From Streptomyces albicerus (GTDB lineage: Bacteria; Actinomycetota; Actinomycetes; Streptomycetales; Streptomycetaceae): a stretch of DNA of 64,000 bases. Below, piece by piece: positions 8,529 through 17,087 of this stretch. Made by a program: the position numbers and the translations under genes. The number at the start of each line of letters is the position of its first letter. Position 1 is the first letter of the stretch. The stretch covers positions 55,063 to 119,062 of the forward strand of contig NZ_VWMY01000009.1 of assembly GCF_008905045.1 (NCBI RefSeq). Direction: 5' to 3'. A model generated the notes under the pieces. That model was given only the letters and a program-made list of their open reading frames with translations, did not search any database and was not told where the DNA came from.

Positions 8529-9437
8529 ATGCCGTTCGCCGTCCGTGCCCTCTGCCTCGCCTCCGTCACTCTGCTGACCGTCGCCCCCACCGCGACGGCC
8601 GACGACGGCTGGTCCGTCGTGCCCTCGGCGGTCGGGCAGGACGGCCGCCCGTACTTCTACGCGGAGGGCGCGCCCGGCGCGGTCATGGAGGACACGGTCT
8701 CGGTGCTCAACCCGGGCGGAAAGCCGCTCACCGTACGGCTCCGGGGCGCCGATGCCGACAACAGCGAGACCGGCGGACTGTCCGTGCGTGCGCGGGCGAG
8801 GGACACCGGTGCGTGGATCACCTTCGCCAGACGGACGGTGAAGATCCCGGCGCGCACGCGTGCGGACGTGCCGTTCACCATGAGCGTCCCGGTGGGCGCC
8901 ACGCCCGGAGACCACCCCGGCGCGATCGTCGCGGAGGCGGGCGGCCGGTCCAAGGCCGTACGCGTCCATCTGCGGGTCGGCGGCCCGACCCTCTCCGCAC
9001 TCACCGTCGAACACGTACGGGTCCACGCCGGCCGTATCTCGTACGAGCTGGTCAACCGCGGCACCACCGTGCTGACCCCGAAGCTCGCCGTACGCGCCGA
9101 GGGTCTGTTCGGCGAGGTGCTCGACCGCGCCCCGCGCACCCTGCCCGTCGAACTGCTCCCCGGCCGCCGCGTCACGCTCAGCGAACCCTGGCCCGATCCG
9201 CCCGCGCTCGACTCGGTCGACGTGAAGCTCACGGTCACGGCGGCGGGCGGGGCGCACGACGAGCAGGGCGCGTCGGCGCGGTTCGTGCCGTGGGGTGCGG
9301 TGGCGGGCACGGTCGGCGGGCTCGCGGTGTGTGCGGGCGGCGGCTACTGGTTCGTACGACGTCGTAGGCGGCCGCAGAAGAACGAGGTCGCCGAACAGCC
9401 GCGTACGGAAGTCGAGTTGACGGGAGCGGTGACGTGA
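8529..9437 (+). CDS. Secreted membrane-anchored protein, DUF916/WxL-associated-like
   Basis: A 302-residue protein with a signal peptide (residues 1-24, ending TATA-D). A beta-rich extracellular part follows, resembling peptidoglycan-binding or WxL-associated DUF916 domains (DTVSVLNPGGKPLTVRLRG, then VPVGATPGDHPGAIVAE). One C-terminal helix (about 255-275) is followed by RRRRR. The topology is extracellular body, single membrane anchor. The start has GGAG at 6 bases spacing. It overlaps the next gene by four bases (GTGA), so translation is probably coupled. It likely helps display the sortase-anchored proteins of the same cluster, which is inference. Confidence 0.75.
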   Translation: MPFAVRALCLASVTLLTVAPTATADDGWSVVPSAVGQDGRPYFYAEGAPGAVMEDTVSVLNPGGKPLTVRLRGADADNSETGGLSVRARARDTGAWITFARRTVKIPARTRADVPFTMSVPVGATPGDHPGAIVAEAGGRSKAVRVHLRVGGPTLSALTVEHVRVHAGRISYELVNRGTTVLTPKLAVRAEGLFGEVLDRAPRTLPVELLPGRRVTLSEPWPDPPALDSVDVKLTVTAAGGAHDEQGASARFVPWGAVAGTVGGLAVCAGGGYWFVRRRRRPQKNEVAEQPRTEVELTGAVT

Positions 9438-10636
9438 GCGGCAAAGTGCGGATTCCGGTGCTGGTAGTGGTGCTCGCGCTCGTCCTGTTCCCGCTGGCGG
9501 GGGCGGGCGCCTCCGCGGCGGAGAAGGGGAAACAGAAGGTCGAACTGTCCAAGTCCCAGGCGGGGACGGGCGGTTCGATCACCGTGAGCGGGACCGGATG
9601 GCGGCCGAACGCCCTCCTCATGATGCTGATCTGCGGCCAGTCCTCGACCGACCGAGGCGTGATCGGCGGGACCAACTCCTGTGCCAACGCGGACGGCAGG
9701 GCCGTCACCACCGACGCGAAGGGCACGTTCAGCAAGAAGCTGCCGGTCGCCGAGCCGCCCAAACCGTGCCCCTGCGTGGTGCATGTCGCCACGGTAACCG
9801 GGGAGAAGGCGGAGGCCGACGCCCCGTTCCTGGTCGCCGGGCACGAAGTCGAACCGCTGCCGAAGCAGAACACCAGCGGGCGGCTCTCGGTGCTCACCGA
9901 CACCCGGCTCGACGGGTCGAGCGGCCTGCTGACCTGGTTCGGCGCGCCGCCGTCCCGCAAGCTCGTCTTCACCGTCGGCAACGTCGGCACCACCGCCGTC
10001 AAGAATCCCGTCTTCCAAGTCGGCACCTCCCACGGCGTGTTCGCCCCGCAGTGGGAGGAACAGCAGTGGCGCGGCACCATCGGGCCGGGCAAGAAGGCAC
10101 GCATCACCCTGCCGGTCGAGCTGACGGCCGGTGCGCACGGCGACTACACGGTCTCGCTGAAGTTCGGCGGCAAGGTGCTCGCCGAGCAGCCGTGGGGCGT
10201 GGGGCGCCCGTGGGGCGTGACGCTCTTCTGGATCCTGGTGGGTGTCGTCGTACCGGCCGCACTGTTCCGGATCGGGATGGCCGTGGTGGACCGGGTGCGG
10301 CCGCGGAGGTCCTCCGGACGCGGCGGGAGCTTCGGCGCCGGCCGTGCCGGGCGCCCGGGGCGTCCCGGCCGCGGCGCGCACGGCGTGCGGCGTGGGGGAC
10401 TGCGGCTGCCCGAAGTCACCGTAAAGCTACCGAAGTTGAGCCTTCCGTCGGCGCTCACGCCATCGAACGCCACAGCCGATGCCGAAGCCGATGCCGACCG
10501 CGGCACCCCTGCTCGTACGACTCCGACCCTGCCCTGGTTCACCCCCGACAGCGATCCGGGGGCACCCGAGGCCGATCAGCTCTCCGCACCGCACGAGAAC
10601 AGTCCGACGACCCCCACCAGGAAGGGAAACACGTGA
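9434..10636 (+). CDS. Secreted membrane-anchored protein, neocarzinostatin-like fold suspected
   Basis: A 400-residue protein with a signal peptide (about 1-28). An extracellular Ig-like domain follows: LSKSQAGTGGSITVSGTGW resembles the opening strand of neocarzinostatin-like domains. A second beta-rich part follows, then a membrane helix at about 258-280 and a long cytoplasmic basic, Gly/Arg- and Pro-rich tail. Cys residues (CGQ, CAN, KPCPC) suggest disulfides. It starts within the stop of the previous gene (GTGA) and its own stop overlaps the next GTG the same way, showing a tight operon. Function unknown. Confidence 0.7.
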   Translation: MSGKVRIPVLVVVLALVLFPLAGAGASAAEKGKQKVELSKSQAGTGGSITVSGTGWRPNALLMMLICGQSSTDRGVIGGTNSCANADGRAVTTDAKGTFSKKLPVAEPPKPCPCVVHVATVTGEKAEADAPFLVAGHEVEPLPKQNTSGRLSVLTDTRLDGSSGLLTWFGAPPSRKLVFTVGNVGTTAVKNPVFQVGTSHGVFAPQWEEQQWRGTIGPGKKARITLPVELTAGAHGDYTVSLKFGGKVLAEQPWGVGRPWGVTLFWILVGVVVPAALFRIGMAVVDRVRPRRSSGRGGSFGAGRAGRPGRPGRGAHGVRRGGLRLPEVTVKLPKLSLPSALTPSNATADAEADADRGTPARTTPTLPWFTPDSDPGAPEADQLSAPHENSPTTPTRKGNT

Positions 10637-12048
10637 GTACGCAACGGAGAGTCCGGCCGGGAGCCCGACCGAGAGGCGGCCGGAGAGCGAGCGCGGCCGG
10701 GGTCGCGATGATGTTCGGCGGTGCGGGAGTCCTGCTGGGCGTGGCCGCGGCGCCGGCCCAGGCCGCCGAGGTGTCGTACGCGACCGAGTGCGTACCGCCC
10801 GCGATCTCCGGACTGCCGCCGGTCCAGGGCACCACGAAGGTGGAGATCAGCGCGCCCGCCGAGGCGAAGGTCGGGGACGAGGTGGAGATCACCTGGAAGT
10901 TCGTCCAGGCCGCCTCCAAGAACCCCGACGTCCTCGACCTGGAGAAGGACACGGTCAAGCCGACCGGGACGCTGAAGGCGGGCGGCGCGCAGAGCGGGAA
11001 CATCGCGATGGAGGGGCCGCGGGAGAACCCCGCCATCCCGAAGAACAGCGCCATGAAGCTGTCCGACATGAAGGGCAAGCTGAAACTCACGGCCGCGGGT
11101 GATGTGTCGCTGACTCCTGACGCGTACAACATCAACGTCAGCAAGCCGGTGTCGACGGACACGAAGTGCACGCCGAAGGAGACGGTGAAGTCGGCGGCGA
11201 CGATCAAGGTGAGCGAGGCCGGGGGTGGCCCCGGCGGGACCACGGGCGGTCTGCCGACGTTGCCCACCGGTGTGCCGACGGGCCTGCCGACGGGGTCGGC
11301 GTCCGCCACGCCGAGTGCCAGTGCGAGTGAGACCGGCACGTCCGGTGGCAGTGCCGCCGGGGGATCGGACACGGGCGGGTCGAGCACGGGTGGATCGGGA
11401 GGCCAGACCGACTTCACCGGTGAGGAAGTCGAGATCCCCTACGCATGCAAGACGCCGATCGGGGACAAGAACGCGACCTCTCCCGTGCAGATCAACGCCA
11501 AGAAGGACGGCGGGAGTTACGGCCTCACCGTCCAGTTCAAGGGGTCCGTGATGGACAGCCCCGCCGACATTCCGGCGGACTCGGTCAAGCCGTCGATGGA
11601 GGTCGCCCTGGGCGGTGCCGACAAGGGCACGGTCCATGTCGAAGGGCCGACGAACTCCAAGCCGATCAAGAGCGGGGATCCGATGGTGATTCCCGATCTG
11701 ACGGGTACGTACAAGCCGGGGGCGGACGGGAAGTCGACGCTTTCGCCCGGTGTGCTGACGGTGAAGGCGCTCGGCACGACCACGACGTGTACGCCGACCA
11801 AGTCCGCGGTGTCGCTGACGCTGGACACGTCGGCGCAGGAGGGTGGCGCGGCGGGTGGCTCCGCCGGTGGAGCAGGTTCTGGTTCCGGTACGTCGGGCAG
11901 TGGCGGGTCCGGTGGTGGGCTCGCTGACACGGGGGCCGACGACAGTGGTGTGCTGCGGGCGCTCGGGCTTGTTGCCGGGACCGCGATTCTGCTGGGTGGG
12001 GCCGTGTTCACCTTTATGCCGCGGCGTCACGCTTCGCGTAGGACGTAG
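10633..12048 (+). CDS. Two-domain sortase-anchored surface protein with LADTG signal
   Basis: A 471-residue secreted protein with a signal peptide of about 45 residues (long basic start, then AAPAQA-AE). Domain 1 (about 45-195) and domain 2 (about 265-400) are homologous to each other. They are separated by a Ser/Thr/Gly/Pro linker. The C-terminus has LADTG, a hydrophobic helix and RRHASRR, the LAxTG type used by actinobacterial class E sortases. Domain 2 is a close paralogue of the protein at 7775-8479 (shared CKTPIGDK and VKALGTTTTCTPT). GTG 10633 sits in the stop of the preceding gene. A longer upstream frame overlaps that gene and is rejected. Confidence 0.85.
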   Translation: MSTQRRVRPGARPRGGRRASAAGVAMMFGGAGVLLGVAAAPAQAAEVSYATECVPPAISGLPPVQGTTKVEISAPAEAKVGDEVEITWKFVQAASKNPDVLDLEKDTVKPTGTLKAGGAQSGNIAMEGPRENPAIPKNSAMKLSDMKGKLKLTAAGDVSLTPDAYNINVSKPVSTDTKCTPKETVKSAATIKVSEAGGGPGGTTGGLPTLPTGVPTGLPTGSASATPSASASETGTSGGSAAGGSDTGGSSTGGSGGQTDFTGEEVEIPYACKTPIGDKNATSPVQINAKKDGGSYGLTVQFKGSVMDSPADIPADSVKPSMEVALGGADKGTVHVEGPTNSKPIKSGDPMVIPDLTGTYKPGADGKSTLSPGVLTVKALGTTTTCTPTKSAVSLTLDTSAQEGGAAGGSAGGAGSGSGTSGSGGSGGGLADTGADDSGVLRALGLVAGTAILLGGAVFTFMPRRHASRRT

Positions 12049-12066
12049 GACGCCGTAGGGGAGCAT

Positions 12067-12128
12067 CGCGGGGAACTGCGGGCCGGCTGTGGCTGGTCGC
12101 GCAGTTCCCCGCGCCCCTGAAGGGGCGC
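12067..12128. repeat. Dispersed Streptomyces-type intergenic repeat, copy A, acting as bidirectional terminator
   Basis: Arms CGCGGGGAACTGCG (12067-12080) and its exact complement (12100-12113) form a 14-bp stem. A second 7-bp hairpin with TGAA loop follows at 12111-12128. It sits between convergent genes and shares the GGGGCGCGGGGAACTGCGCGACCAGCCAC-type core with copies near 14.9, 20.0 and 58.4 kb. Confidence 0.8.
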
Positions 12129-12130
12129 CC

Positions 12131-13627
12131 TCAGTGGACGTCGCCCATCAGTGACTTGACCTTGTTGCGGTACATGTAGACCGCCACGCCGGCGATCACG
12201 GCGAGTGTGGCCTCCACGGCGACGATGCTCATCTTGTTGAGGTCGACGCCCGCGATGGAGAGGAGGCCGGTCGTGGCGTCGCCGGCGGTGACGGCGAGGA
12301 ACCAGACGCCCATCATCTGAGAGGCGTACTTCGCGGGAGCCATCTTCGTGGTGACGGAGAGGCCGACCGGGGAGAGCGTCAGCTCACCGACGGTCTGCAC
12401 GAAGTAGATCGCGACCAGCCACATCGCCGCCGCCTTGTGACCGCCGTCGACGATCGACAGCGGGGCGAGGAAGAGGAAGAAGGACGCGCCGACCAGGACC
12501 AGGCCCGACGAGAACTTCACGATCGTGCTCGGCTCCTTGCCGCGCTTGTTCAGCGCCAGCCAGAACCAGGCGAAGACCGGGGCCAGCGCCATGATCAGCA
12601 CCGGGTTCACCGACTGGTACCAGGAGACCGGGAACGTCCAGCCGAGGACGCTGTTGTCGGCCGAGCTGTCGGCGAAGATCGACAGGGTCGAACCGCCCTG
12701 GTCGTAGATCATCCAGAAGACGGCCGCGGCGACGAAGAACCAGATGTACGCGGACATCTTCGACTGCTCGGCGCCGTCCAGGTCCTTGTCGCGCTTGATG
12801 CGCGCCAGCACCATGACCGGGATGATCACGCCGAGGAGGGTCAGCGGGACCAGGATCCAGTTCAGGGTGTAGTGGCCGGAGAAGCCGACGATCGCGTAGA
12901 AGACCACGGCGATGCCCGCCCAGATCGCGGCCTTGCGCAGCGTCGAGGCCTTCTCCGCGGCGGACAGCGGCGTCGGTACGACACTGGAGCGCGTGTCGAG
13001 ATGACGGCTGCCGATCAGGAACTGGCCGAGGCCGAGCGCCATGCCGAGCGCGGCGAGCGCGAAGCCCAGGTGCCAGTTGACGTTCTCGCCGACCGTGCCG
13101 ATGATCAGCGGCGCGGCGAACGCGCCGAGGTTGATGCCCATGTAGAAGACCGTGAAGCCACCGTCGCGGCGCGGGTCGTCCGGGCCGTCGTAGAGGTGGC
13201 CGACCATCGTCGAGATGTTGGCCTTCAGCAGACCGGAACCGATCGCGACCAGGCCGAGGCCCGCGTAGAAGGTGCCCGACGAGGGCAGGGCCAGCGTCAG
13301 GTGGCCGAGCATGATCACCGCGCCGGCGACGGCGACGGTCTTGCGGGGACCCCAGACCCGGTCGCCGAACCAGCCGCCGGGCAGGGCGAGCAGGTAGACG
13401 AGCGAGACGTACACGGAGTAGATCGCGGTCGCGGTGGCCGCGTTGAGGTGGAGGCCGCCCGGTGCCACCAGGTAGAGCGGGAGGAGGGCGCGCATGCCGT
13501 AGTAGGAGAAGCGCTCCCACATCTCGGTCATGAAAAGTGTGGCCAGTCCGCGGGGGTGGCCGAAGAAGGTCTTCTCGGTGCCGGGGGTGCCCGGGGAGAC
13601 CGAGTCCTTCGTCAGGCTGGACGCCAT
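12131..13627 (-). CDS. POT/PTR family proton-coupled peptide transporter
   Basis: A 498-residue major-facilitator-type membrane protein of the proton-dependent oligopeptide transporter family, with about 12-14 helices. Characteristic features are FMTEMWERFSYYGMRALLPL near residue 35 (the ExxERFxYY motif for proton coupling), GGWFGDRVWGPRKT after helix 2 and FYMGINLGAFAAP in the signature region. The ATG 13627 follows AGGAACG; the frame continues 84 codons upstream but that part is low-quality coding. The gene has a leader of 200 bases or more containing a strong hairpin, suggesting mRNA-level control. Convergent with the surface-protein operon and separated from it by repeat copy A. Confidence 0.92.
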   Translation of the reverse strand: MASSLTKDSVSPGTPGTEKTFFGHPRGLATLFMTEMWERFSYYGMRALLPLYLVAPGGLHLNAATATAIYSVYVSLVYLLALPGGWFGDRVWGPRKTVAVAGAVIMLGHLTLALPSSGTFYAGLGLVAIGSGLLKANISTMVGHLYDGPDDPRRDGGFTVFYMGINLGAFAAPLIIGTVGENVNWHLGFALAALGMALGLGQFLIGSRHLDTRSSVVPTPLSAAEKASTLRKAAIWAGIAVVFYAIVGFSGHYTLNWILVPLTLLGVIIPVMVLARIKRDKDLDGAEQSKMSAYIWFFVAAAVFWMIYDQGGSTLSIFADSSADNSVLGWTFPVSWYQSVNPVLIMALAPVFAWFWLALNKRGKEPSTIVKFSSGLVLVGASFFLFLAPLSIVDGGHKAAAMWLVAIYFVQTVGELTLSPVGLSVTTKMAPAKYASQMMGVWFLAVTAGDATTGLLSIAGVDLNKMSIVAVEATLAVIAGVAVYMYRNKVKSLMGDVH

Positions 13628-14130
13628 GGTCGTTCCTTGCTGGTCGGGACGCGCTTCGCTGGGGGAGAGTGCGCGCCCGTGGGGGGAGGCGGCCGGCACC
13701 GGCGGAACGGCCGTCCGCCCCACGCCCACGGGGAGTCCGCTCCGGGTCTCGGAGCGGTGGACGGCGACCACCGGGATCCACGCCCCGCACGCGTCCTCGC
13801 GCTCGGGGCCCGGCCACAGGTCATTCCTTTCAAGGCCGGCGAGTGCCGGCCCGCACACAAAAGAGACCTTCAGCGTCACGTCGCAGCCAAAGGTCCCTGC
13901 GTGGTGCTACAGGCGTCCGGTCACCATAAGGCCACACCGCATGTCAATGCGGCATATGGCACGACTTGAGAGATGGATCACAGGTATGGATGGAACTATG
14001 CACCTGAATCGAAGGTCGTTCATAGATTTTCATCCCTGAGTCACAGGGTCGCATGGTCGGAGATGTGAGTGCGGACCACAGGTGTCGATCACCCTCACTG
14101 CACTGGTCCGCAGCGGACTACCATCACTTC
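13628..14130. other. 500-bp divergent regulatory region with structured leader
   Basis: No convincing gene lies here. The left half is the probable leader of the peptide-transporter mRNA (see 13856-13897). The middle, 13920-14040, is less GC-rich and contains a CCGCAT-GTCA-ATGCGG inverted repeat (13937-13952). The right end contains GCGGACCA (14071-14078) inversely repeated at 14104-14111, just before the response-regulator gene. That gene has TACCAT 6 bases before its ATG and so may be leaderless. Confidence 0.5.
13856..13897 (-). promoter_or_regulatory. Terminator-like hairpin in the transporter leader (possible attenuator)
   Basis: Read on the minus strand, GGGACCTT pairs with AAGGTCTC (one G-U) around a GC-rich loop and is followed directly by TTTTGTG. 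It lies about 230 bases before the transporter start, so it could terminate transcription conditionally. No match to a known riboswitch class was recognised. Confidence 0.4.
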
Positions 14131-14808
14131 ATGACCCGAGTACTGCTCGCCGAGGACGACGCGTCCATCTCGGAGCCCCTGGCCCGCGCCCTGCGCCGGG
14201 AGGGGTACGAGGTTGAGGTACGCGAGGACGGACCCACCGCGCTCGACGCGGGTATCCAGGGCGGCATCGATCTGGTCGTGCTCGACCTCGGGCTGCCCGG
14301 GATGGACGGTCTGGAGGTGGCCCGGCGGCTGCGCGCCGAAGGCCACACCATCCCGATCCTCATCCTGACCGCGCGTGCCGACGAGGTGGACACCGTCGTC
14401 GGCCTGGACGCGGGCGCCGACGACTACGTCACCAAGCCGTTCCGCCTCGCCGAGCTGCTGGCCCGCGTCCGGGCCCTGCTGCGGCGCGGCGCCGCCGAAC
14501 CGCAGCAGCCGCCCGCCACACACGGGGTGCGCATCGACGTCGAGTCGCACCGCGCGTGGATGGGTGACGAGGAGCTCCAGCTCACGGCCAAGGAGTTCGA
14601 CCTGCTGCGGGTCCTTGTCCGGGATGCCGGGCGGGTCGTCACGCGCGACCAGCTGATGCGCGAGGTCTGGGACACCACGTGGTGGTCGTCCACCAAGACG
14701 CTCGACATGCATATCTCCTGGCTGCGCAAGAAGTTGGGCGACGATGCGGCCAACCCTCGGTATATCGCGACGGTACGAGGTGTGGGTTTCCGCTTCGAGA
14801 AGAGCTAG
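14131..14808 (+). CDS. OmpR-family response regulator
   Basis: A 225-residue regulator. The receiver domain (1 to about 118) has acidic pair ED-D near residues 8-10, the phosphoacceptor Asp in LVVLDLGLPGMDGLE, a Thr in ILTARAD and the conserved Lys in YVTKPF. The winged-helix DNA-binding domain (about 130-222) has LTAKEFDLLRVL and RGVGFRFE. The start has no good ribosome site but TACCAT 6 bases upstream resembles a -10 box, so a leaderless transcript is likely. It is followed by its histidine kinase after a gap containing repeat copy B. The signal sensed is unknown. Confidence 0.93.
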   Translation: MTRVLLAEDDASISEPLARALRREGYEVEVREDGPTALDAGIQGGIDLVVLDLGLPGMDGLEVARRLRAEGHTIPILILTARADEVDTVVGLDAGADDYVTKPFRLAELLARVRALLRRGAAEPQQPPATHGVRIDVESHRAWMGDEELQLTAKEFDLLRVLVRDAGRVVTRDQLMREVWDTTWWSSTKTLDMHISWLRKKLGDDAANPRYIATVRGVGFRFEKS

Positions 14809-14858
14809 GCAGTTGGCGCCGGGCTGCGCGTCATCGCCGTTGTGCCTTGTGACGGGTG

Positions 14859-14926
14859 TGCGGCTGCCGCTCCGTTGTGGCTGGTCGCGCAGTTCCCCGC
14901 GCCCCTTACGGGGCGGGGCGCCCCGA
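14859..14926 (-). repeat. Dispersed intergenic repeat, copy B
   Basis: Contains GGCTGGTCGCGCAGTTCCCC followed by a GCCCC-TTAC-GGGGC hairpin. It has the same orientation as copy A and the opposite one to copies C and E. It lies between the response-regulator and kinase genes, inside what should be one operon. Confidence 0.75.
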
Positions 14927-14983
14927 ACCCGGTAGCACCGTGCGCGGGGCACACTGGTCGTATTCATCTGCCCGGAGGGCCCC

Positions 14984-16258
14984 GTGCGTCGCCGTCTCAT
15001 CAACTCCACGCTGGCCGTCGTGCTGGTCGTGATCGCCGTGTTCGGTGTCTCGCTCGTCATCGTGGAGACCCGCACGATCAGCAACAGTGCCCAGGAGCGG
15101 GTGGAGCTGGAGGCGGCGCGGCTGGCCAGCATCGTGGACAGCCGGCTCCTCGGTTCGGGCACCGTCGACGCGGAGGTACTCGAGGACCAGGTCACGCAGG
15201 ACCGCTACGCCGTGATCCGGATCCCGGGGGAGCGGGCCATCGAGGTCGGCGTCAAGCCCACCGGTGACGTCATCCGCGGCGAGGCCGAGGGCGAGGAGGG
15301 CGAGACCGTCATCGTCCAGGAGCCCCGCTCGTCGGTGACCCGCGAGGTCGGCCGCACGCTGCTGATCATCGGGCTGGTGGCGCTGCTCGCGGTGATCGCC
15401 GCCGTGCTCCTCGCGGTGCGCCAGGCCAACCGGCTCGCCTCCCCGCTGACCGACCTCGCCGAGACCGCCGAGCGGCTCGGCTCGGGGGATCCGCGGCCGC
15501 GCCACAAGCGGTACGGCGTCCCGGAGCTGGACCGGGTCGCGGACGTCCTGGACAGCTCCGCCGAGCGCATCGCCCGGATGCTGACGGCCGAGCGCCGCCT
15601 GGCGGCCGACGCCTCGCACCAGCTGCGTACGCCGCTGACCGCCCTGTCCATGCGGCTGGAGGAGATCACCCTCACCGACGACCCGGACACGGTGAAGGAG
15701 GAGGCGACCATCGCGCTGGGCCAGGTCGAGCGGCTCACGGATGTGGTCGAACGGCTCCTGACGAACTCCCGCGACCCGCGCACCGGCTCCGCCGTCACCT
15801 TCGATCTCGACGAGGTCATCAAGCAGCAGCTCGCGGAGTGGCGCCCGGCCTACCGCAACGCGGGCCGCGCGATCGTCACCTCGGGCAAGCACCACCTCCG
15901 GGCCGTCGGGACGCCCGGAGCCGTGGCCCAGGTCCTTGCCGCGCTGATCGAGAACTCCCTGATGCACGGCGGTGGCACGGTCGCCCTGCGCACCCGCGTC
16001 ACGGGCAACCAGGCTGTGATCGAAGTCACCGACGAGGGTCCCGGTGTTCCGGCCGATCTGGGCGCCCGTATCTTCGAGCGGGCCATCAGCGGCCGCAACT
16101 CCACGGGCATCGGCCTCGCCGTGGCCCGCGACCTCGCGGAGGCCGACGGGGGCCGCCTCGAGATGCTCCAGGCCCAGCCCCCGGTCTTCGGCCTGTTCCT
16201 GTCGCGTACGCCGCTGAAGCGGCCGCAGACGGGAGAGGAACCGGAGACGGTCAGATAG
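14984..16258 (+). CDS. Two-component sensor histidine kinase
   Basis: A 424-residue membrane kinase. It has an N-terminal helix (about 5-27), a short extracellular region and a second helix (about 125-147). A HAMP linker follows (RQANRLASPLTDLAETAERL), then a dimerisation/phosphoacceptor domain with the H box DASHQLRTPLTALS. The ATPase domain has N box IENSLMHGGG and G1 VTDEGPGVP. GTG 14984 follows GGAGGG. It pairs with the OmpR-type regulator just upstream. The small external domain (about 90 residues) resembles no sensor fold that I recognise. Confidence 0.93.
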   Translation: MRRRLINSTLAVVLVVIAVFGVSLVIVETRTISNSAQERVELEAARLASIVDSRLLGSGTVDAEVLEDQVTQDRYAVIRIPGERAIEVGVKPTGDVIRGEAEGEEGETVIVQEPRSSVTREVGRTLLIIGLVALLAVIAAVLLAVRQANRLASPLTDLAETAERLGSGDPRPRHKRYGVPELDRVADVLDSSAERIARMLTAERRLAADASHQLRTPLTALSMRLEEITLTDDPDTVKEEATIALGQVERLTDVVERLLTNSRDPRTGSAVTFDLDEVIKQQLAEWRPAYRNAGRAIVTSGKHHLRAVGTPGAVAQVLAALIENSLMHGGGTVALRTRVTGNQAVIEVTDEGPGVPADLGARIFERAISGRNSTGIGLAVARDLAEADGGRLEMLQAQPPVFGLFLSRTPLKRPQTGEEPETVR

Positions 16259-16333
16259 TCGGGGCCGGGCAGGGCGGATCAGGTAGCCGGGTGCAGGGCG
16301 GAACGGGTGGCCGGGTGCAGGGCGGAACAGCGC

Positions 16334-16930
16334 TCAGCGCACGCGCTGGAACTGCCGGGTCGGGCGGTCCTCCTGCAGGTACGCCCGCGGCTGCTCCAGG
16401 AACGATTCCGCACTGGCCACGGCCTCACGGGCGGGCAGTGAGCGAAAAACCCAGGTGCGGTACGACCAGAAGCGGAAGAGGGTCGCGATACCGATGCCGA
16501 CGAACTTGAAGACGTTGCTGGCCAGCGGGCTGTCGAGCCCCAGGCCGTAGGTGGCGGCGTAGAGGAAGCCGTTCTCGATGACGAGGCCGATCGCGCTGAA
16601 CAGCGCGAACAGCATCAGTTCCTTGGTGCGGCCGCTCTTGTCGCGATCGCGGTACGTGAAGTACCGGAAACCGATGTAGTTCGACACGATCGCGACCACC
16701 GTGGCGATCACACTGGCGCGCACGACCTGCAGATCCGTGGTACTGCGCACCAGGTTGAACGCGACCAGGTTGACGAGCAGACCGGCCCCACCGACCGCGC
16801 CGAACTTGGCGACTTCCTTGGTCAGCCGGTCGATTCGCTGGCGTACGGCGCTGGGCGGTCTGGCATGAGCCCTGCGTTTACCACCTTTGCCCATGGTGTC
16901 GCCCAGCCCCCGTCTCGTCGGATACGTCAT
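16334..16930 (-). CDS. GtrA-like membrane protein
   Basis: A 198-residue protein with four predicted helices spread over residues about 45-170, ending RFWSYRTWVFRS, which matches the GtrA family. GtrA-like proteins are thought to assist transfer of lipid-linked sugars across the membrane in cell-surface polysaccharide assembly. ATG 16930 is preferred because GAAGG lies 9 bases upstream; ATG 16894 (MGKGGKRR) is the alternative. It is convergent with the histidine kinase and divergent from purK. The basic C-terminal tail (ending RPTRQFQRVR) is not part of the domain. Confidence 0.85.
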   Translation of the reverse strand: MTYPTRRGLGDTMGKGGKRRAHARPPSAVRQRIDRLTKEVAKFGAVGGAGLLVNLVAFNLVRSTTDLQVVRASVIATVVAIVSNYIGFRYFTYRDRDKSGRTKELMLFALFSAIGLVIENGFLYAATYGLGLDSPLASNVFKFVGIGIATLFRFWSYRTWVFRSLPAREAVASAESFLEQPRAYLQEDRPTRQFQRVR

Positions 16931-17087
16931 TTTCGTCAACCTTCGTCGACTCAGCCATGCTAACCAGCGGCTCCCTTCGGCGCCTGTGTTGGCCTACAAG
17001 ATGTGGCCGGGATGTGATGAACATGCGGAACTTTCGATGATCATGCGTGCGACGGAGGCTGCCCTGTATGGCCGATACCCTGGGGGT

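Noticed and set aside
13628..13879. 84-codon upstream extension of the peptide transporter
   Set aside because: The protein family starts near MASSLTKDS, where a ribosome site exists. The extension is Arg/Pro-rich and overlaps leader hairpins.
13998..14039. Short frame MHLNRRSFIDFHP before the response regulator
   Set aside because: No ribosome site and no sign of conservation can be judged; more likely part of an AT-richer promoter region.
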